Part shown: positions 10,650 to 20,952 of the stretch, piece after piece | How the letters are laid out: every line of letters starts with the position of its first letter | How positions within the stretch are numbered: the first letter of the stretch is position 1 | Assembly: GCF_027943255.1 (NCBI RefSeq) | Contig: NC_072896.1 | Span: 32,080,501-32,144,500, forward strand | Length of the DNA: 64,000 bases | Reading direction: 5' to 3' | DNA from: Anastrepha obliqua | Taxonomy: Eukaryota > Arthropoda > Insecta > Diptera > Tephritidae | The notes under the pieces: generated by a model | What the model was told of the DNA's origin: nothing | Seen by the model: the letters and a program-made list of their open reading frames with translations, nothing else | Databases searched by the model: none | Program-made: the position numbers and the translations under genes

Positions 10650-11350
10650 TTTTGCAAGAGAGTGTAGGTAGGTAGATGAAATGGCTGAAGTATTGCTCTG
10701 GCAAGTAGCACTAAAGCGCCGTTTTGATATCATTATAAGACCTACAACAGCAAGATATCTACAGCCAACAGGAGCTGTTAATGTAATGGAGAAGGTTGAG
10801 ATGGGATTTAGGTTAGCACACTGCCACAGGCTGCCGAAAAAAGGAGCACCCAGTGACCTTAATCGTCTAGCTGCCAAACCCGGACATTTACAGAGAAAGT
10901 GCTCAACAGTCTCCTTCTATAAAAGGTCCACATAGCTTCTGCAATGGGGGCTAAACGGTAAACCTAGTCTTCCCCCGTGTGTGCCGATCGCCCAGTGACC
11001 GTTAAACACAGCTAGTTGTTTGAAAATTGAATGACGAGGAACTCCAAGTAGTCCGTCTATCCTACTGGGGCCCAAAGAATTTTCAAAATAGCACATGAAG
11101 AAATGGAGCTCCATCTTTTCTGCGCTTTTCTGAGAAATAAGTTATGCAATTCCTCTTTAACAACAGTCAGAGTGATGCTGATGACCGGGTTTGAGGTCTC
11201 TGAGGCTAATTTAATCCCTTTCCTGACAAGCTCATCAGCAATTTCATTTCCCTCTATGTTTCTATATCCTATAACACAGATCCGAGAAATGTTACCTGTA
11301 CACCGAAGAGAATGTCTGTGATCGTTATTCCTGGTCAAAGCTATTGAGGC
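10650..11350 (-). pseudogene. RNase H-type LINE, 3' end (family B)
   Basis: The minus strand reads ISRICVIGYRNIEGNEIADELVRKG, the final RNase H block (GHRNIEGNEIADELARKG in the family, with H changed to Y here). It continues with VISITLTVVKEELHNLFLRKAQKRW, LGVPRHSIFKQLAVFNGHWAIG and a Cys-rich tail with AAKPG..ARRLRSLGAPFFGSL in a second frame. The same peptides recur at 33.5-34.96, 36.3-39.0 and 42.08-42.74 kb, defining family B. The region near 10660-10890 matches, inverted, 42510-42720 and the 34.77-34.96 kb tail, so it is the family 3' end. The 5' part is missing. Confidence 0.8.
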
Positions 11351-11377
11351 CAAGATCCAAACGCTGATCGTCACGCT

Positions 11378-11660
11378 AAAAATGTTGATGATGGCCAGAA
11401 GATTTCGTACTGAGACCTGAAAGATCTATTTTGCCTTCTTCATGTGTTCAGCGTATTACTCTGAGTCCCAAAATTTTAATTTGTTTATTTCATTTGTCTA
11501 TTTCATTTTCTTCTCTTTTAAAATCTGTTTCCCCAGGTACTTGTTCCGCTTAGGTATCAGTTTGGAGCACGATGCCAGCATATGTTTGGTGGTTTGATCT
11601 CGCTCCCTACAGAAACTGCAAGTTCTAGGAATACCATTGATTCTGATAAAAAAAATTGAA
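11378..11660 (-). pseudogene. LINE 3' end, copy 2 of a repeated tail
   Basis: On the minus strand INGIPRTCSFCRERDQTTKHMLASC and KLIPKRNKYLG form the C-x2-C...H...C tail that closes I/LOA-group LINE polymerases. A 3' UTR follows, similar to that at 10388-10440. Only this tail is present. Confidence 0.62.
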
Positions 11661-11779
11661 AATTTGTATGACATCTTTTTTTTTTAATGTGCATGAAATT
11701 TTTTGTAAGAGAGTGAACTATATTTCCTTGAAAATATTATTAGAGTTCATTAAAACACAAATAAATTATCAATAAAGGA

Positions 11780-12740
11780 CAATCTAGCATTTGCCAACAA
11801 AGCATTAATTCATCCTTGTCAGCACGGGTTTGTTGGGGGGCGATCTAATATTCAAATTTAGCCGTTTTTTCCCAGATCTGTGTCTCTGAGTTTAAGAGTA
11901 AGTCTCAAGTTGACACCATATATACGGATTTTTCAAAAGCATTTGACATGGTCTCGCACAAAATCCTCCTCTGGAAACGTGAAAATGTAGGCTTCCACTC
12001 GGCTTTCTTATTATGGCTAAAATCTGTCAAATAAAATCCCATTTGTTCAAAATGGGAATGCTATCTCACATACATTTGTGTCAACTTCTGGAGTACACAA
12101 GGTATAATTTTTTTACTTACCTTGTTTATACATATTTTTCATTAATGCCGTTGGTCGATGTTTCAAGTATATCGGTTACATTGTTATTGCAGGAACATTT
12201 GAATGCTCTAAATGACTGGGCTCTGCAAAACAAACAATGTGTTACTAGTATTATATTAAGCGTTACAACAAGACGTTTTCCAACTCCATGAATCCCCTTT
12301 CGTCAACTCATTATGTTTCAAATATAACTCTTGTCTCAGTGAATGAAATTCGTGAAATTCTCTTACGTTCACTATCCATACTAACTCCATTATTCCGAAG
12401 GAATATGCCAACTTAGCTATTTTGAGACGCTATGCGCTAGTGATTTTCAAGACCCATACACTAAAAAAATCTTACATAATGCTTTAGTCCGTTCGAAGAT
12501 GAGTATGCCTCCGTCATCTAGAATCTCATATATTCCTGACATTCTCTTAGAATTAAAAGAGCTCAATGCAAGTTTGAACGTTTTGCTCTTCCACATTTAC
12601 ACTTTGATAGTCGCCTGCCAGCCTACAGCACTAGGTGCATGTTTATCAATGTTTTATCAGTTGAGATCCGACGACTTGTTCAAGGTTTAATGTTTATATG
12701 CGGTGTAATATCTCGTATGGTTCAGATCTACCCCGCCAAA
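11780..12740 (+). pseudogene. Jockey-clade LINE, reverse transcriptase fragment (5' of mariner)
   Basis: The plus strand reads HGFVGGRSN, a frame change, then SEFKSKSQVDTIYTDFSKAFDMVSHKILL, the palm motif with the first catalytic Asp (FSKAFD). GFHSAFLLWLKSV and STQG (the SGVPQG box, altered) follow, then LNALNDWALQNKQCV further on. From 12380 to 12720 diverged thumb-region frames can be followed. The polypeptide continues beyond the mariner at 13483. Many stops and indels make it a fossil. It has no RNase H domain, as expected for Jockey. Confidence 0.78.
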
Positions 12741-12742
12741 TA
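12741..12742. repeat. TA duplication, left of mariner
   Basis: TA precedes the inverted repeat TTGGGTATGGGAATAAG. Its partner is 13483-13484. Confidence 0.75.
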
Positions 12743-13482
12743 TTGGGTATGGGAATAAGTTTCCGTCATATCTAATCCAAAGTTATGAATTATTTAAACA
12801 ACTTTACTCCATCTTTAAGGCAGCATACGGACTCCTCTGACAAAACATTTGAGTTCTTTTGTCCCCATCCATTCATTGAGCCAGTTTGCGATGCTCTCAT
12901 AAGAAGTGAACCGCTATCCAGTAAAGGGTCACTGCACTAATCGGAACAGATGATAATCCGAAGGTACAATGTCTGGGGAATATGGCGGGAGGGGCAAGAT
13001 TTTTCAATTCAGTCTCTCTAAATATTTCTGGACCGGTTTAGCAACTTGTGGCATGTCGTTGCAATGCAGCAAAATCAGTTCGTCATGTCTATCGACCCAC
13101 TGCGGCCGATTTTCTTTGAGAGCTGGATTCCAACGCATTAGCTGCAGTCGGTAAGGATCGCCACTGATGGTTTCAGATGTTTCTTTACAAGTTGTATTTG
13201 ATGGAGCCTGATTAACGTAAATACTGATCAATATTTGACACTTTTTGCACTTTGCTTTAAAAGGTAATAATGAAGCCTGACTTCCCACTAATGCTGTTTT
13301 TTGGGGACGAACCATAACATTTTTGGCGTTGGATAAAAAAGGATCTTTACGCTTCAACTACTGCGATCGAGACCTCACATATACATATTTAAATCACCAG
13401 TGTGTATTACTAGAGCGAACACAAAAATAGTATTAGCAGCGATACCTCTTTTACGAGGGCAGAAACTAATTCCCATACCCAA
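12743..13482 (-). mobile_element. Internally deleted mariner inserted in the Jockey fossil
   Basis: The ends TTGGGTATGGGAATAAGTTTC and, inverted, TTGGGTATGGGAATTAGTTTC form terminal inverted repeats of at least 20 bp with TA on both sides. The minus strand encodes a decayed transposase C-terminal half: GDPYRLQLMRWNPALKENRPQW, HDELILLHCND (second Asp displaced in the usual HDNA box) and, in another frame, LPLPPYSPDIVPSDYHLF with the third Asp. The tail SYESIANWLNEW and FVRGVRMLP is readable. The N-terminal half is missing (740 bp against about 1.3 kb). Coding of the host LINE resumes directly after it. Confidence 0.88.
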
Positions 13483-13484
13483 TA
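13483..13484. repeat. TA duplication, right of mariner
   Basis: TA directly after the right inverted repeat. Confidence 0.75.
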
Positions 13485-13790
13485 AGTTTCAATGTTCCTA
13501 ATAGAGTACTTCGCTCTTATAATCTATTTTATGAAAACCAAGTTGAAGTTCTTAGACCTAATTGCCTTAATTTCGCGCCTCTTACAAGAAGACTTCAAGA
13601 GTTTAATCGAGTTCTTCGAAGTCTTGATCTTGATTTTGCGATGTCAAGGCATTTATTTAAGTCACTTATTAAGTATTATTATTTACCAACTAAACTATCT
13701 ATTTAATTTTAGTAATTAAGTGTTTGTATTTTTACCCTGTAAATCTAGGAAATAAGTTTGTTACCACTGACTTAAATAAATAAGGAACTA
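13485..13790 (+). pseudogene. Jockey-clade LINE, C-terminus (3' of mariner)
   Basis: Directly after the mariner the plus strand reads SFNVPNRVLRSYNLFYENQVEVLR, then NFAPLTRRLQEFNRVLRSLDLDF and SRHLFKSLIKYYYLP with a stop. This looks like the conserved tail of Jockey-clade polymerases and continues the fragment ending at 12740. An AT-rich 3' UTR follows. Confidence 0.7.
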
Positions 13791-15016
13791 AAGTCCTTTA
13801 GCTATTGTTTTTTAGCGCAGTGTATTTTTGTTATGCTTTCCCTAGTAACAGAGCCGCTCAAATTCGCTATCAACCCACTGCAAATTCAAGATCGCTTCAG
13901 CACTCACACATTTACTCATACATTTACAAAAATCTGTATACGCAGCCGTACATACATACACGTATAAGTATATCTATGCTCTTATATTGACAAAAGCATT
14001 TACTGGCGTTGCATTTAAAACAGCGAATGCTTATATTTATAAGTCCAAGTATAGGATATGAGTTGCCAGCAATGGGAAGAGAAAAAAAGTGCTTATTGGT
14101 AGCACACCATTTTTCGCAAACTCCTCCATATTCCCTACGTTGCTGTGCAACTATGTATGCTGCCATTCATTGAAGAGTAATACCCTTTCCAATTTTCCCC
14201 CGCCTCCAACCACCATTTTTCTCCAACCATTAACCTTAAACGTCTGAAATGTTGAAATTGACACGCCGCCGTGCAATTTGTTTTGTCTGTGCGGCTTTCG
14301 ATACGTGAGATAACCACAGCAGCGACGACTTTTAGATAAACTCCTTTCGTACAAGTTCAAGCGCAGTGGTGTGGCATGGGTAAACAGCTGCTGGTAGCTA
14401 ACTGCTACATATTTAGATGCCAATGTTGGTGAATGGCCTGGTGTGAGTGTCTGGCTGAATGATGGGACTTCCAAAGTGGGGTGTCAACGTTGCGCCGTCA
14501 TACAAGTCACAAACGTGACACAATGACTGCGAGTTGCGCTGTGAATTTTTGCAATACGCGCCATTGCCATTCACTAGTCGCCGATTCGATTCGCTCAGCT
14601 CGGATCCATCCATTCATTCATTCATGCGTTCGTCGATTCGTTTGTATGCTTAACTCAAGTCAACTGGAGCATCAGTGATGAAGTGTTGTCTACTGGCAGA
14701 CATATGTGAGTATGCAGATGCACACTCTATATTTGTATTTGTGAGCTTTTATATGTAAGTGTATGACAAATATGGCGGCAGCTGTCGTCAGATATGGTGT
14801 AAGCTTTGACACGTACATTTTAACTTCTCACATAACTCAATGTTTATGTGTGTGCGTGTGTGTGTGTCCGCTTGCATACATGTAATTCCAGTAGTATTTG
14901 TTATATTGGCCATGACAATGAATTTAGTACCTAGAAATTTTTATTTGCCTTCGAGTGGACAAGCTGGGGCGTATACGCAATATATTTTATTGCTAGAAGT
15001 TTTGTACGCAAGTAAG
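13791..15016. other. Unique-looking DNA with microsatellites
   Basis: Contains ACATACAC-type repeats (13950-13970), ATTCATTC (14610-14620) and a GTGTGTG run (14845-14865). No coding signature recognised. It could be intergenic or intronic host DNA. Confidence 0.4.
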
Positions 15017-15024
15017 CTGCTGTG
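15017..15024. repeat. 8-bp target-site duplication, left of hAT
   Basis: CTGCTGTG, identical to 16533-16540. Confidence 0.88.
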
Positions 15025-15279
15025 CAGTGCTGCCAGAATCTTCCAAGCTAAAATTGCTAGATTTTTGAAGAAAAATTGCTAAAAGTTGCTAAAAATTTTC
15101 TGAAAATTGCTAGAAAAATTGCTAAGCCATTAAAATCTTAATTTTCAACAAATGTACATATTTATTTAATGAAACGTAGAAATTATTACTGAAAACACTT
15201 AAAAATAAAAAAAAAAAACCAAACAATTTACATTTAAAATTCATTACTTAATCAATTTATAAACTAAATCAGTCTTAAA

Positions 15280-15410
15280 CTAAAGGATACTTAAAATATT
15301 GTCTAGCTCGTCAGCTTCACATACATCAGAATATTTTTCACTGCTTGTTATTTGACTCAAATATTCATTTGGCAGGACATAATTATGGCAACATTTGCCA
15401 TGTCTTTCTA
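15280..15410 (-). pseudogene. hAT transposase, C-terminal remnant
   Basis: On the minus strand CCHNYVLPNEYLSQITSSEK and DVCEADELDNILSIL lead to a stop. The acidic C-terminal end sits where a hAT transposase should finish, just inside the left terminal repeats. The family assignment depends on its position in the element. Confidence 0.5.
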
Positions 15411-15675
15411 GTCCATATCTGTAATAATATTCGAAGTTAAATATGTTCCATTTGTATTTTGGTGAAAATTATTTGATAAAAGCAAGCTTTTTACAGCATC
15501 TGCTATGGAAATGGCGTCTCCAGCATCGATTTGCTCGAGTCCTAGAAACGTTGATACTAATATACATCCCATTTACTCTTACTGAAGTAACAAATAGCAA
15601 CTCCTTAAGATTTAACAATATTTACAATTACATATTAATTAACATAAATACATGTATATACAAGCTAATATTTAC

Positions 15676-16197
15676 TTAGAGAAAAAGCTTACCAAGAATT
15701 TTTTCGACGCTGATGTCAGTAGACTCGTCCAATAGAAGACTAAAACCTGAGTCTCCGATGTCGCTTCTTAAATCGCTAATAAAATGCATTGCCAGTACAT
15801 TTTTAATGATGTAGGTGCACTTCGTTCTGCCTAGTTTTATATTTGCAGCAGCTTTGCAAGCTGAAAACTGCTCAACACACAACTTCGACAAATGATCACT
15901 TGTCGCAATCGCTGAGTGTTTGGCAATATGCAGACATAGTGCTGCTTCCTGCTCCTGCGTTTTGGTCGACTTTGGAACGAAATGCAACTTATTTTTCTGG
16001 GTACATGAGCCCATCACAGCTACATGTTTTTTTGAGGCAGCGTGGTGGCGAATGTCAAAAAGCTTTGCCCCTATTGAGGATTTGCAGTAGGCACAATATG
16101 CTCGCGTTGGATCAGTGCAATCCTTGCGAATCCATTGCTTAAACTCCTCGTCTTGAAGCCAGGCATCACGAAAATTTTGCTTGTAGACTTTTGGCAT
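15676..16197 (-). CDS. Truncated hAT transposase: BED-like finger plus first catalytic Asp
   Basis: The open reading frame could start further upstream (16287), but the likely start is the Met at 16197 (MPKVYKQNF), giving about 173 aa. Residues around 15-65 contain WIRKDCTDP and YCAYCKSSIGAK followed by HHAASKKH, a C-x2-C...H-x5-H-like BED-type zinc finger used by hAT transposases for DNA binding. Near the C-terminus SGFSLLLDESTDISV is the first catalytic block of the hAT RNase H-like fold. The frame then runs into VEKILGKLFL and a stop at the deletion junction. The remaining catalytic residues, the insertion domain and the dimerisation tail are absent, so it cannot be an active enzyme. If expressed it could bind ends and interfere with a full transposase, which is speculation. 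Confidence 0.78.
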   Translation of the reverse strand: MPKVYKQNFRDAWLQDEEFKQWIRKDCTDPTRAYCAYCKSSIGAKLFDIRHHAASKKHVAVMGSCTQKNKLHFVPKSTKTQEQEAALCLHIAKHSAIATSDHLSKLCVEQFSACKAAANIKLGRTKCTYIIKNVLAMHFISDLRSDIGDSGFSLLLDESTDISVEKILGKLFL

Positions 16198-16532
16198 TTT
16201 GATCGCTTTGCTATCACCAAACAAATTCAAAGAGTTACCATACACAATAAAGTTGTTCATATAAACGAACCACTGAAATAAATACATGTTCCGATATCTT
16301 TGCGAACCGCTTTCATCGTAATTTGTGCAATCGATGACAAAAAGGTATAAAAAATGAAAAAACTCTGAAGAAAAATATAAAATTTGCGTTTTTTATAACA
16401 AAATTGCTAAAATTGCTAAGAAAAAATAAAAAGTTGCTAGATTTGTGGCTAATAGCATTTTATAAAGAAAAGTTGCAAATTTTTTTAAAAGTTGCCAGAT
16501 CTAGCAACTAAATTGCTAAACTGGCAGCACTG

Positions 16533-16540
16533 CTGCTGTG
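16533..16540. repeat. 8-bp target-site duplication, right of hAT
   Basis: CTGCTGTG, identical to 15017-15024. Confidence 0.88.
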
Positions 16541-16676
16541 TGCGAATTGGCGACTGTTTTGCAACTAACTGGTCATGCGAGGACGAGAAAGCACTACTGA
16601 AATCACAAAGTATACACTAAGCCATGCAGCCAAATTGAAATCAGGCCATCTTCGCATGATATGATACGAATTCTAA

Positions 16677-16678
16677 TA
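16677..16678. repeat. TA duplication, left of DD41D-type element
   Basis: TA followed by CAGGGTGGCGCACGAA. Its partner is at 17995-17996. Confidence 0.85.
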
Positions 16679-17994
16679 CAGGGTGGCGCACGAACGCACG
16701 TGCTACAAAAACAAAACGTAATAACTTTTTTTCTGTGTGAGTAATCGGCTTTTTTTTTTATTTTGCAGATTAGTATTTAGATTTACAAAAAATGGAGGCT
16801 TGGGATACCGAAAAGAGGATTTGGATAGTGCAGCGGTACCATGCTTTGCAGTCCATCATTTCCGTCCAAAGGGAATTTAGGCGGGAGTTTGGCGGCACTC
16901 CCCCGAGCAGATGGACCATTATGAGGCTGGTGAACATGTTTGCTGAATCTGGAAGCATCGCACGCAGACCGTACCATCGAGATCCCCATGTTCGGGTCGA
17001 AGCCACAATCGCGGCTGTAGCATCGTCAATTCAGGCAAATCCAAGAGTTTCGACTCGTAACTTGTCGGCGCAAATTGGAGTTAGCAGACGCTCATTGCAG
17101 CGGATAGTTCATGATGACTTAAACTTGTTTCCGTACAAAGTTCAAATCACAAGCAAATTAAACCCTCTGGATTTGCCTATTCGCCTGGAATTTTGCCAAA
17201 AAATTATTGAAATGGCCGAAGAAGACAACAACTTCATAAATTGCTTGTTTATGTCTGATGAGGCCCATTTTGATTTAAACGGCAATGTAAACAAGCAAAA
17301 TTGCCGTATATGGAGTCAATCAAATCCGCAAATACTCCATGAGATGGTACTGCACCCAGAACGAGTCACAGTGTGGTGCGCAGTTTCATCAAGGTGCATT
17401 GTCGGGCCATACTTCTTCGAAGAAAACGGTGTAACAGCGACTGTAAATGGGGACCGTTATTTAAACATGTTGAAGGAGTTTTTTTATCCAGAACTGCGGC
17501 GAAGACGTATCCCTTTTAACAGCATTTGGTTCCAGCAAGATGGAGCAACTGCACATATAGCCAGACCGGTTATGGAAGAGCTCTAACGAAAATTTAGAAA
17601 TAAATTGATATCCAGAAATTCCACTTTCCGCTGGCCCCCAAGGTCACCTGACCTCACTGCACCAGATTTTTTTTTATGGGGTTATCTCAAACAAGAGGTG
17701 TATAAAGCAAAACCAAGTAATTTGACTGAATTGAAGCAGTCCATCACAACAATAATTGAGGCGATCCCGACTTCAACCCTTCAGTGCGCAATGAACAATT
17801 TTCTCATCAGGTGTCGCATATGCGTGAATGAGCATGGAGGTCATTTACGTTCTATTATTTTCAAAACTAATTAGTTAATATACATAAAATAAAATTGAAT
17901 TATCTATACAATAAAAAAACAAAAAGTTAAATACATTGATTAGAAAAAAAGTTATTACGTTTTGTTTTTGTAGCACGATTCGTGCGCCACCCTG
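16679..17994 (+). mobile_element. Nearly intact DD41D-type Tc1/mariner-superfamily element
   Basis: The 1316-bp element is flanked by TA. The terminal inverted repeats begin CAGGGTGGCGCACGAA and run about 53-56 bp; left and right arms differ mainly by a 3-4-base insertion around positions 17-20 of the repeat and otherwise match through ACAAAAACAAAACGTAATAAC. One transposase gene fills the interior. This is the best-preserved of several related elements in the window (4.17, 18.88, about 50.7 and about 54.0 kb), but those relatives have different terminal sequences and are diverged. Confidence 0.93.
16792..17874 (+). pseudogene. DD41D-type transposase with one nonsense codon
   Basis: The 360-codon frame is open except for TAA at codon 265 (17584-17586). 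The N-terminal half holds two HTH-like segments (SIISVQREFRREFGGTPPSRWTI; STRNLSAQIGVSRRSLQRIV). The catalytic blocks are FMSDEAHFDLNG with Asp about 156, WFQQDGATAH with Asp about 250, and TAPDFFLWGYLK with Asp about 292. Forty-one residues separate the second and third Asp, so this is a DD41D triad rather than the DD34D of mariner or DD34E of Tc1. The stretch VNKQNCRIW after the first Asp is shared with the other copies here. It starts at the first ATG after the left repeat, about 113 bp inside the end. A single base change would explain the stop, so inactivation looks recent. Confidence 0.9.
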
Positions 17995-17996
17995 TA
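17995..17996. repeat. TA duplication, right of DD41D-type element
   Basis: TA directly after CCACCCTG. Confidence 0.85.
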
Positions 17997-18320
17997 CTAC
18001 CGGAACGGTATATGACAATGCAAAGGAAAAATATTTGACAATAGGGTTGACTTTTTTTGGTTTTTCTTTTAGATTTTTTGTTTTTGTTAATGTGGTGCGG
18101 TAACGCGCTACTATCAAGTGATACTCTAAAACCAGAATGGATCTGTTTTACCAAGAATTCTTCATCTTCACCTTATTTCTTGGATAGAATGGTGTGTCGT
18201 TAATCGCTTCATGGCTGGTTGCTTGAAGTGGTGATTCATACAGAATACAAATAGCGCTTCCGCACCATTTTTTTGCCACATCTTCGCTACAAAATTGTCC
18301 AACGGTTTTACAGCATGACT
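17997..18320. other. Spacer, possible LINE 3' UTR
   Basis: T-rich with no recognised coding content. It may include the 3' UTR of the LINE tail that follows. Confidence 0.35.
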
Positions 18321-18324
18321 ATAT

Positions 18325-18840
18325 CTAGTCTGTGCGGTTTAAGAACCTTATTAGTTGTCTGAGACTCTCGAACAGTGGATTGTCCAGGGTTGACACTTTT
18401 TCCTTCCATTGGGCAGGACATTCATACAGGAAATGGAAAATCGTTTCCTTTTTCTCCGGTTGTTTATAACTGTGAGACTGAGGGCATCCCTCATCTTTTG
18501 AGCTGCTTCTTCCTGGACAGACCAAAAGCCAGTTATGACTGCCATGAGTCTCCAGGCATCCCGTCGTTTCACGTTTATCAATGTTGACGTTTGTTTGAGG
18601 TGGACTACAACATGCCGTCTGGTCTCTTCATCTATAATACAATCCGCAATTCAGACGTATTTTGAGGAAATTGCATTCTTGATTGCACCCAGTGGTGTGA
18701 ACACCGATTCTGCAAAAACGTTATTCATGGCAGATCATCTGCTTTTTTGTTACCAATGCTCCGATGTTCAGGGACGTTATGATTTTCACTCAAGGTAAGG
18801 GTATTCCTGTTAATCGTTTCATACTGTCAGTTAAAATATC
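18325..18840 (-). pseudogene. RNase H-type LINE, 3' end
   Basis: On the minus strand a frame near 18750 reads PEHRSIGNKKADDL, the last RNase H block (PGH...GN..ADEL). Further on come RRDAWRLMAVITGFWSVQEEAAQKM and a tail with KKETIFHFLYECPAQWKEK and FESLRQLIRFLNRTD to a stop at 18325. The order RNase H, HLT-like tail, HFL.ECPA is that of I/LOA-group LINEs. Frames change at least twice. It resembles family B in plan but not closely in sequence. Confidence 0.68.
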
Positions 18841-18875
18841 GCTCGCTGCCCTCTATTTCCACTCGTTGTCAATTA

Positions 18876-18877
18876 TA
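18876..18877. repeat. TA duplication, left of deleted DD41D-type element
   Basis: TA before CAGGGCCCGCCAT. Its partner is at 19471-19472. Confidence 0.75.
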
Positions 18878-19470
18878 CAGGGCCCGCCATCTATCGTTAC
18901 GGATTTGAACTAGGTATTATTTGAAGAATGGTAACACTGACATTTGACAGAAAATTAGTTTTATTTTTCCGCTGAACGAAAATGGTTGTGTATACGCTCA
19001 AAGGACCGACCACCCATGGGCTTGGGATCGACTTCATGGGCTTGGGATCGACTTGAAGAAGATGAAGACTTTTACCGAAAAATCATCTTTTCGGATAAAG
19101 CTCATTTCCATCTCGGCGGGTATGTTAACAAGCAAAATTGCCGCATTTGGGGCTCAGAAAACACGCACGCACTCGAAGAAAAGCCGATGCATTCACAACG
19201 AGTCACTATTTGGTGCGGATTTTGGTCGAGAGGCATCATACGCGATGTCATAGCTGAAATACAACCGCATACAATCGAAAATGTGTTGAAAAATTGGACC
19301 GATCGTATGGGATGGTGCATGGCTAGCCGAGGTAGCCATATGAATGAAGTTGTGTTCCATCATTAACCGGAATGATTATACTTCAAAATATAAAAAACAG
19401 TTTGGAAAAATATTGAGTAGCTTCTTTTTTATGGCATTTTTAATTCCGGCAAGTTATATGGCGGACCCTT
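18878..19470 (+). mobile_element. Internally deleted DD41D-type element
   Basis: The 593-bp element has ends CAGGGCCCGCCAT and, inverted, AAGGGTCCGCCAT, with TA on both sides. Its 126-codon plus-strand ORF (18986-19366) fuses the first catalytic block (FYRKIIFSDKAHFHLGGYVNKQ, with E changed to K after the Asp) and VTIWCGFWSRGIIR directly to the transposase tail (DVIAEIQPHTIENVLKNWTDR, SRGSHMNEVVFHH). The segment carrying the second and third Asp is missing, and the N-terminal DNA-binding half is also gone. It is a nonautonomous relic. A tandem repeat of CATGGGCTTGGGATCGACTT appears at 19014-19053. Confidence 0.87.
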
Positions 19471-20023
19471 TATTTTGTATCCTCTGGAGACAAACTTACA
19501 CCAACAAATTGCTAAGGTCTGCTCCTGTTCGCCATAAAGTGTGGGCTCTTCAACAGGTATGATAGACATTCTCGTTATTCTCATTTCCGCATTAGTCGCA
19601 GAATGGTTTTCTCATATTTTTGAATAGAGGTAGGATTCAAAACAATAATTGGGTCAAGTATATTAATAATCCACTTCGCCATATATCCCCACTATCCAGA
19701 CTTAAACGTCGTCGGGTCTAGTAGACATTTGATGAGCTGTTCCATTTTCATAGCATTTCCGGGAGCTGCTTTGCCTCACTACTGCTCGTTGAGCTATACT
19801 TATTGAGCGTATTTCGTATTATTAGCATTTGACTCGAGATCTCCGGTGCCGTTTCTTTGATAGAGTTTTAAATGCACAGCGTACTCGGAGTGCCCAATAC
19901 CGCAACGTTAAATTTATGCTCCAATATTATGATCCATTGACTGCGCACGAATGGAATGCTGAAAAGTGTGAGTTGTTGTAGCGACAATACTTATATTAGG
20001 TCCTGCCTAGTGTGGGAAAGTTA
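19471..20023. other. No recognised feature
   Basis: No coding or repeat signature recognised. Confidence 0.4.
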
Positions 20024-20290
20024 TCAATCATCCTCGTTTAACTCATTTAATAGAGTGCCCGAGGAATCGCGCTGCTTCGAAAGAGTCGAATCAGGGCGTT
20101 GAGTGGGTTTGACTGAGCAGGTAAAGAGTTGATTAGTGTTATGCACGGTACCTTCACCTACCGAACATACATATATATTGAGTATGTCTGTGTCAGTTCT
20201 GAACAGATAAGAGTTGAACCTGCTTAAATATCCAAATCGTAATTGTATCAAGGTAACGCGGAACTAACGAGGCAGCTGAAGCTTTGCTAC
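20024..20290 (-). pseudogene. Jockey-clade LINE, C-terminal tail
   Basis: A minus-strand 75-codon ORF reads IQLRFGYLSRFNSYLFRTD, ILNIY.C, TNQLFTCSVKPTQR and LLNELNEDD before a stop. This is the LAQLRSGYCSRLNSYLSRID...C..C...HLF.CP tail of a Jockey-related LINE family. The fragment inserted at 33833-34283 carries the same tail. Only the 3' end is present. Confidence 0.75.
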
Positions 20291-20952
20291 GGCTCTAGGT
20301 AGTGCTTGGTCTTCAATAGCGGCATTCTTGAAACGAGAGCCCATGAAGGTGGTAAGGTAAGTGTGAGCCTTGCCATTTGTCTTATGGCACTAAAAACATA
20401 CCCCAGCTCGGTTGCACTCTATCTGCTTTATTCTCCTATTTATAGATATTAATTTAATTATAGATATTAATTCAGGCTATTGCATTTCTTAGAGTTGTTT
20501 CTTTGCTTTTTATTTATGTTTTCAAATACTTTGAATTACTTGATTATCACTTATCGCGATTCTGTCTCAAGTGAACCAAGTATTTTGGACATTACTGTTT
20601 ATTTCACAAAAAATTGGTTGGTTTTATTTGTGGGCGTTAGTACAATAAGAAGTAAGCTGAAAGAATTAAAAATAAAATAAAATTTTAGATCAAATTTTAA
20701 TATATATATTTTTGAAGTGAAATACCTTCGGTTGTCTTTAAGATTTAAGCATTCGTCTTCTTAATTTTTTTAAATAAAATATCCTTTTTAAGCAAATTTT
20801 GTTGTACTTTGGGAAAAAATGCTGTCTCATTAAAATTCGTACCAAGTGGAAGTATGAAGTGCCACTTGGCGAACTAAGATGTATATATGTCTACCCATCG
20901 AATGTATGTCAAAATTACTTGTTTATATACCTTTTCACAAAAAGATGTGCCT
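20291..20952. other. No recognised feature
   Basis: AT-rich. A short direct repeat (ATAGATATTAATT) lies near 20443-20472. No gene recognised. Confidence 0.4.

Larger units (their letters stand above)
15025..16532 (-). mobile_element. hAT-superfamily deletion derivative
   Basis: The element starts CAGTGCTGCCAG and ends CTGGCAGCACTG, a perfect 12-bp terminal inverted repeat. It is flanked by a perfect 8-bp duplication (CTGCTGTG), the hallmark of hAT insertions. Both subterminal regions are packed with the repeat (A)AATTGCTA: about five copies at 15050-15125 and several more at 16395-16515 (direct or inverted). Such clusters are probable transposase-binding sites. Total length is 1508 bp, too short for a full hAT transposase. 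It encodes an N-terminal fragment (15676-16197) and a C-terminal remnant (about 15280-15400), so an internal deletion removed the catalytic core. Confidence 0.92.
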
